Origin: Ramlibacter aurantiacus
GTDB taxonomy: Bacteria; Pseudomonadota; Gammaproteobacteria; Burkholderiales; Burkholderiaceae_C
DNA: 64,000 nucleotides
Direction: 5' to 3'
NCBI RefSeq assembly: GCF_016722895.1
Contig: NZ_JAEQNA010000004.1
Coordinates: forward strand, 124,001 to 188,000
How positions within the stretch are numbered: position 1 is the stretch's first letter; every line of letters starts with the position of its first letter. Shown here in pieces: positions 60,828-64,000 of the stretch. The notes under the pieces were generated by a model that worked only from the letters and a program-made list of their open reading frames with translations, ran no database searches and was not told the origin of the DNA. Both the position numbers and the translations under genes were made by a program.

Positions 60828-60856
60828 GGCGGGTCAACCGTTTTCTGGACAAGAAC

Positions 60857-61777
60857 ATGCCAAGAGTTTTCATCGATGGCGAAGCAGGCACGACCGGCCT
60901 GCAGATCCGCGAGCGGCTGCTCGGCCTGCCCGAGGTCGAGGTGGTGAGCATCGCAGCGGACCGGCGCAAGGACCCCGCCGCCAAGCGCGAACTGATGGCC
61001 GGCGTCGACCTGGTGATCTTCTGCCTGCACGACGACGCGGCGCGCGAATCGGCCGCGATGATCGACGAGATCGAGCGCAGCCAGGGCCGCGGGCCGCGCA
61101 TCATCGACGCCTCGACCGCGCACCGCACCTCCGAGGGCTGGGTGTTCGGCTTTCCCGAGCTGGCACCGGGGCAGCGCGAGGCGGTGCGACAGGCACGCCG
61201 GGTCAGCAACCCCGGCTGCTACGCCACTGGAGCGATCGCGCTGGTGCGGCCGCTGGTGGATGCCGGCCTGCTGCCGCGCGACTGGCCGCTGGCGCTTCCC
61301 TCGGTCAGCGGGTATTCGGGCGGCGGGCGGGCCATGATCGAGGACTACGAGAATGGCCGCGCCGCCGCGTTCGAGTTGTATGCCCTGGGCCTGAAGCACA
61401 AGCACCTGCCCGAAATCATGAAGTACACCGGCCTGACCCGCCGCCCGATCTTCATTCCCTCGGTGGGGAATTTCCGCCAGGGCATGCTGGTGCAACTACC
61501 CTTGCACCTGGACCTGCTGCCGGGCGCGCCCACCGCCGAGGACCTGCACGAGGCGCTGGCCCGGCACTACGCCGGCAGCGAGTGGGTCACGGTGGAGCCG
61601 CCCACCGAGAACGGCAAGCTCGACGCCCTGGCGCTGAACGACACGAACAAGCTGGAGCTGCGCGTCTACCCCAACATGGACTACCACCATGCCGTGCTGG
61701 TGGCGCGGCTGGACAACCTGGGCAAGGGCGCCAGTGGCGCCGCCGTGCAAAACCTGCGGCTGATGCTGGGTGTGTGA
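60857..61777 (+). CDS. argC: N-acetyl-gamma-glutamyl-phosphate reductase, type 2
   Basis: ArgC reduces N-acetylglutamyl phosphate with NADPH in arginine synthesis. The 306-residue protein is the shorter type 2 form. It has the Rossmann start [29 protein letters not shown], catalytic C121 in SNPGCYATG, and [14 protein letters not shown]. The start MPRVFIDGE matches the family. It is not next to other arg genes and converges with recX 20 bases away. Confidence 0.96.
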   Translation: MPRVFIDGEAGTTGLQIRERLLGLPEVEVVSIAADRRKDPAAKRELMAGVDLVIFCLHDDAARESAAMIDEIERSQGRGPRIIDASTAHRTSEGWVFGFPELAPGQREAVRQARRVSNPGCYATGAIALVRPLVDAGLLPRDWPLALPSVSGYSGGGRAMIEDYENGRAAAFELYALGLKHKHLPEIMKYTGLTRRPIFIPSVGNFRQGMLVQLPLHLDLLPGAPTAEDLHEALARHYAGSEWVTVEPPTENGKLDALALNDTNKLELRVYPNMDYHHAVLVARLDNLGKGASGAAVQNLRLMLGV

Positions 61778-61797
61778 GCGAGGACGGCCGGGCAACC

Positions 61798-62244
61798 TCA
61801 GTCGTCTGCATGGCCGCCGATCACCTGGCGGATCACCTCGGCTCCGAAGCCGCGGGCGGCCAGGAAGCGCGACTGCCGAGCGCGCCCGGCTGCATCGGCT
61901 GCCGGCCCATCGAATCGCTTGCGCCACACTTCCCGCGCCCGGGCCAGTTCGGTCGGCTTGAGTTGCGCCAGGGCCTGGCTCACCTGATCGGCAGCCAGGC
62001 CCTTCGCCTGCAGCTCCTGGCGGATGCGCAGGGCGCCGAGGCGACCTGCGCGGCGATGCAGCACCGACTCCAGCACCCGCTGCTCGTCGATGAAGCCCTT
62101 GGCCTGGAGTTCGTCCAGCGCGCGCTGCAACTGACCAGGCTCCTGCTCGTGCCTGGCGAGCTTGCGTTCGAGTTCGGCGCGGGAGTGTTCGCGCATCGAC
62201 AGCAGGCGCAGGGCCCGTCCCTTGAGCGAGGGCTCCTGCGGCAC
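61798..62244 (-). CDS. recX: Regulatory protein RecX
   Basis: RecX binds RecA filaments and limits their activity. The 148-residue helical protein shows three-helix repeats: LKGRALRLLSMREHSRAELE, KGFIDEQRVLESVLHRRAG and RLGALRIRQELQAKGL. The start is a GTG at 62244, five bases after the recA stop, so it is read with recA. The end, FLAARGFGAEVIRQVIGG, is normal. Confidence 0.95.
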   Translation of the reverse strand: MPQEPSLKGRALRLLSMREHSRAELERKLARHEQEPGQLQRALDELQAKGFIDEQRVLESVLHRRAGRLGALRIRQELQAKGLAADQVSQALAQLKPTELARAREVWRKRFDGPAADAAGRARQSRFLAARGFGAEVIRQVIGGHADD

Positions 62245-62249
62245 GGGGA

Positions 62250-63311
<1,062 letters not shown>

Positions 63312-63408
63312 GGTTTTCTCCTTGTGGATCAGTGACTTGCGTGTGTTCATCCAGTGGTTTCCGGGGGTGGCGCCTGGATGCCTGACCAGTACTGTAAGCG
63401 CAGCTTGC

Positions 63409-63424
63409 CTGTAATCCATTCCAG
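63409..63424. promoter_or_regulatory. LexA-like SOS box between recA and the MarR gene
   Basis: CTGT-AATCCATT-CCAG matches CTGT-N8-ACAG at seven of eight key bases. It lies in the 145-base gap and could act on recA (about 98 bases before its ATG) and on the divergent MarR gene (33 bases before its ATG). A weak TACAGT -10 for recA is close by. Confidence 0.6.
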
Positions 63425-63456
63425 TTTTTGGTCAGTTTGCCTTACGATTTGCCGCG

Positions 63457-63936
63457 ATGGAAACACCCTTCGAGTCCGGCTGGCGAGCGTCACACCTGGG
63501 CCGCCTGCTCGGCCTTGCGTCGCGCCGCTTCGACGAGCGCGTGCTGCACCTGATGGCTCACGATCTGGACGTGCCGCTGGCGCTGTCCAACCTGGCTGCG
63601 CGTGGACAGGTGACGGCGGCGCACATCCATATCACGCGCCACCTGGCCTTGTCGGGCTCCCGCCTGACCGATCTGGCACAGAGCGCGGGCATGAGCAAGC
63701 AGGCGATGGGCGACCTGGTCACCCAGTGCGAAGCCTGGGGCCTGGTGGTGCGGGTGCCGGACCCGACAGATGCCCGCGCCAAGCTGGTGCGCTTCACGGC
63801 CGCTGGCGAGGCTTGGCTGCAGGCGTTCCGGCTGGCGGTCGCGCAGGTGGAAGCCGAGTTCAGGGCCGAGGTGGGCGACGCGGTGGCCACCGTCATCACC
63901 ATCGGCCTGGAAGCCTGGGCTGCTCCCGCGGCCTGA
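63457..63936 (+). CDS. MarR family transcriptional regulator
   Basis: The 159-residue protein fits the MarR winged-helix fold: N-terminal dimer helices (about 8-50), HTH at about 65-95 (LTDLAQSAGMSKQAMGDLVT), wing VVRVPDPTDARAKLVRFT and a C-terminal dimer helix. These usually repress nearby genes and release DNA on binding small aromatic compounds. No target is visible in the window because the region to its right is cut off. It is divergent from recA. Confidence 0.88.
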   Translation: METPFESGWRASHLGRLLGLASRRFDERVLHLMAHDLDVPLALSNLAARGQVTAAHIHITRHLALSGSRLTDLAQSAGMSKQAMGDLVTQCEAWGLVVRVPDPTDARAKLVRFTAAGEAWLQAFRLAVAQVEAEFRAEVGDAVATVITIGLEAWAAPAA

Positions 63937-64000
63937 GGCTCGCCTGGCGAGCGACGATGAAAGGACGCAGGTCGCTCAGCCGGGCCTGTAGAGATTGAGC

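Noticed and set aside
63976-64000. Possible end of a leftward gene (LNLYRPG then stop) at the right edge
   Set aside because: Only eight codons are visible; not enough to support a gene.

Overview
The window looks like chromosome of a high-GC betaproteobacterium of the order Burkholderiales (roughly two-thirds G+C by eye). Gene orders typical of that order support this: def-fmt, a LysM protein-dprA-smg, yajC-secD-secF followed by a DUF1631 gene, yhdP next to a nitrilase-family gene and divergent from glnE, a fused indolepyruvate ferredoxin oxidoreductase beside an Lrp-type regulator, and recA-recX with sucCD and argC nearby. I cannot assign a genus from the sequence alone. No rRNA, tRNA, CRISPR array or intact transposase was seen. 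Coding density is very high, and several gene pairs share stop or start codons.

Layout. 1-5.0 kb: end of an AzlC-type exporter, fmt, def, then a LysM protein, dprA and smg. 5.0-10.9 kb: the leftward operon yajC-secD-secF-DUF1631. 11.0-15.2 kb: a 1185-residue indolepyruvate ferredoxin oxidoreductase divergent from an Lrp/AsnC regulator. 15.2-27.1 kb: mltA with a tiny divergent membrane-protein gene, a DctS/DctR-like two-component system, a Nit-type amidohydrolase, yhdP and glnE. 27.1-32.9 kb: a complete tripartite RND efflux operon. 32.9-40.1 kb: rfaE2 coupled to a diiron ferritin-like protein, a GST, purB, yaeQ, small conserved genes, an M48 protease and moaC.

40.1-50.6 kb is the accessory part. 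Two paralogous type IV pilin genes bracket a surface-polysaccharide or glycan cluster: three family-2 glycosyltransferases, a methyltransferase, a flippase, a two-domain glycosyltransferase, and a GT-C-like membrane protein split in two at a G6/C6 tract. Just upstream of its leftward operon lies the 3' end of a decayed group II intron, with domains V and VI and the 3' boundary recognisable and an internally deleted maturase. The right-hand pilin has a textbook sigma-54 promoter with tandem upstream repeats and a strong terminator.

50.8-57.6 kb is a compact leftward signalling operon: PP2C phosphatase, double FHA protein, CHASE2 adenylate cyclase, metallo-beta-lactamase-fold cyclic-nucleotide phosphodiesterase, and a GspE/PilB-type ATPase carrying an N-terminal GAF domain, reading towards the pilin gene. 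I infer a cyclic-nucleotide-tuned pilus or secretion motor; this is the best candidate for an under-described system here. 57.8-64 kb: a TerC-family membrane protein, sucCD, argC, recX, recA with a LexA-like box, and a MarR-type regulator.
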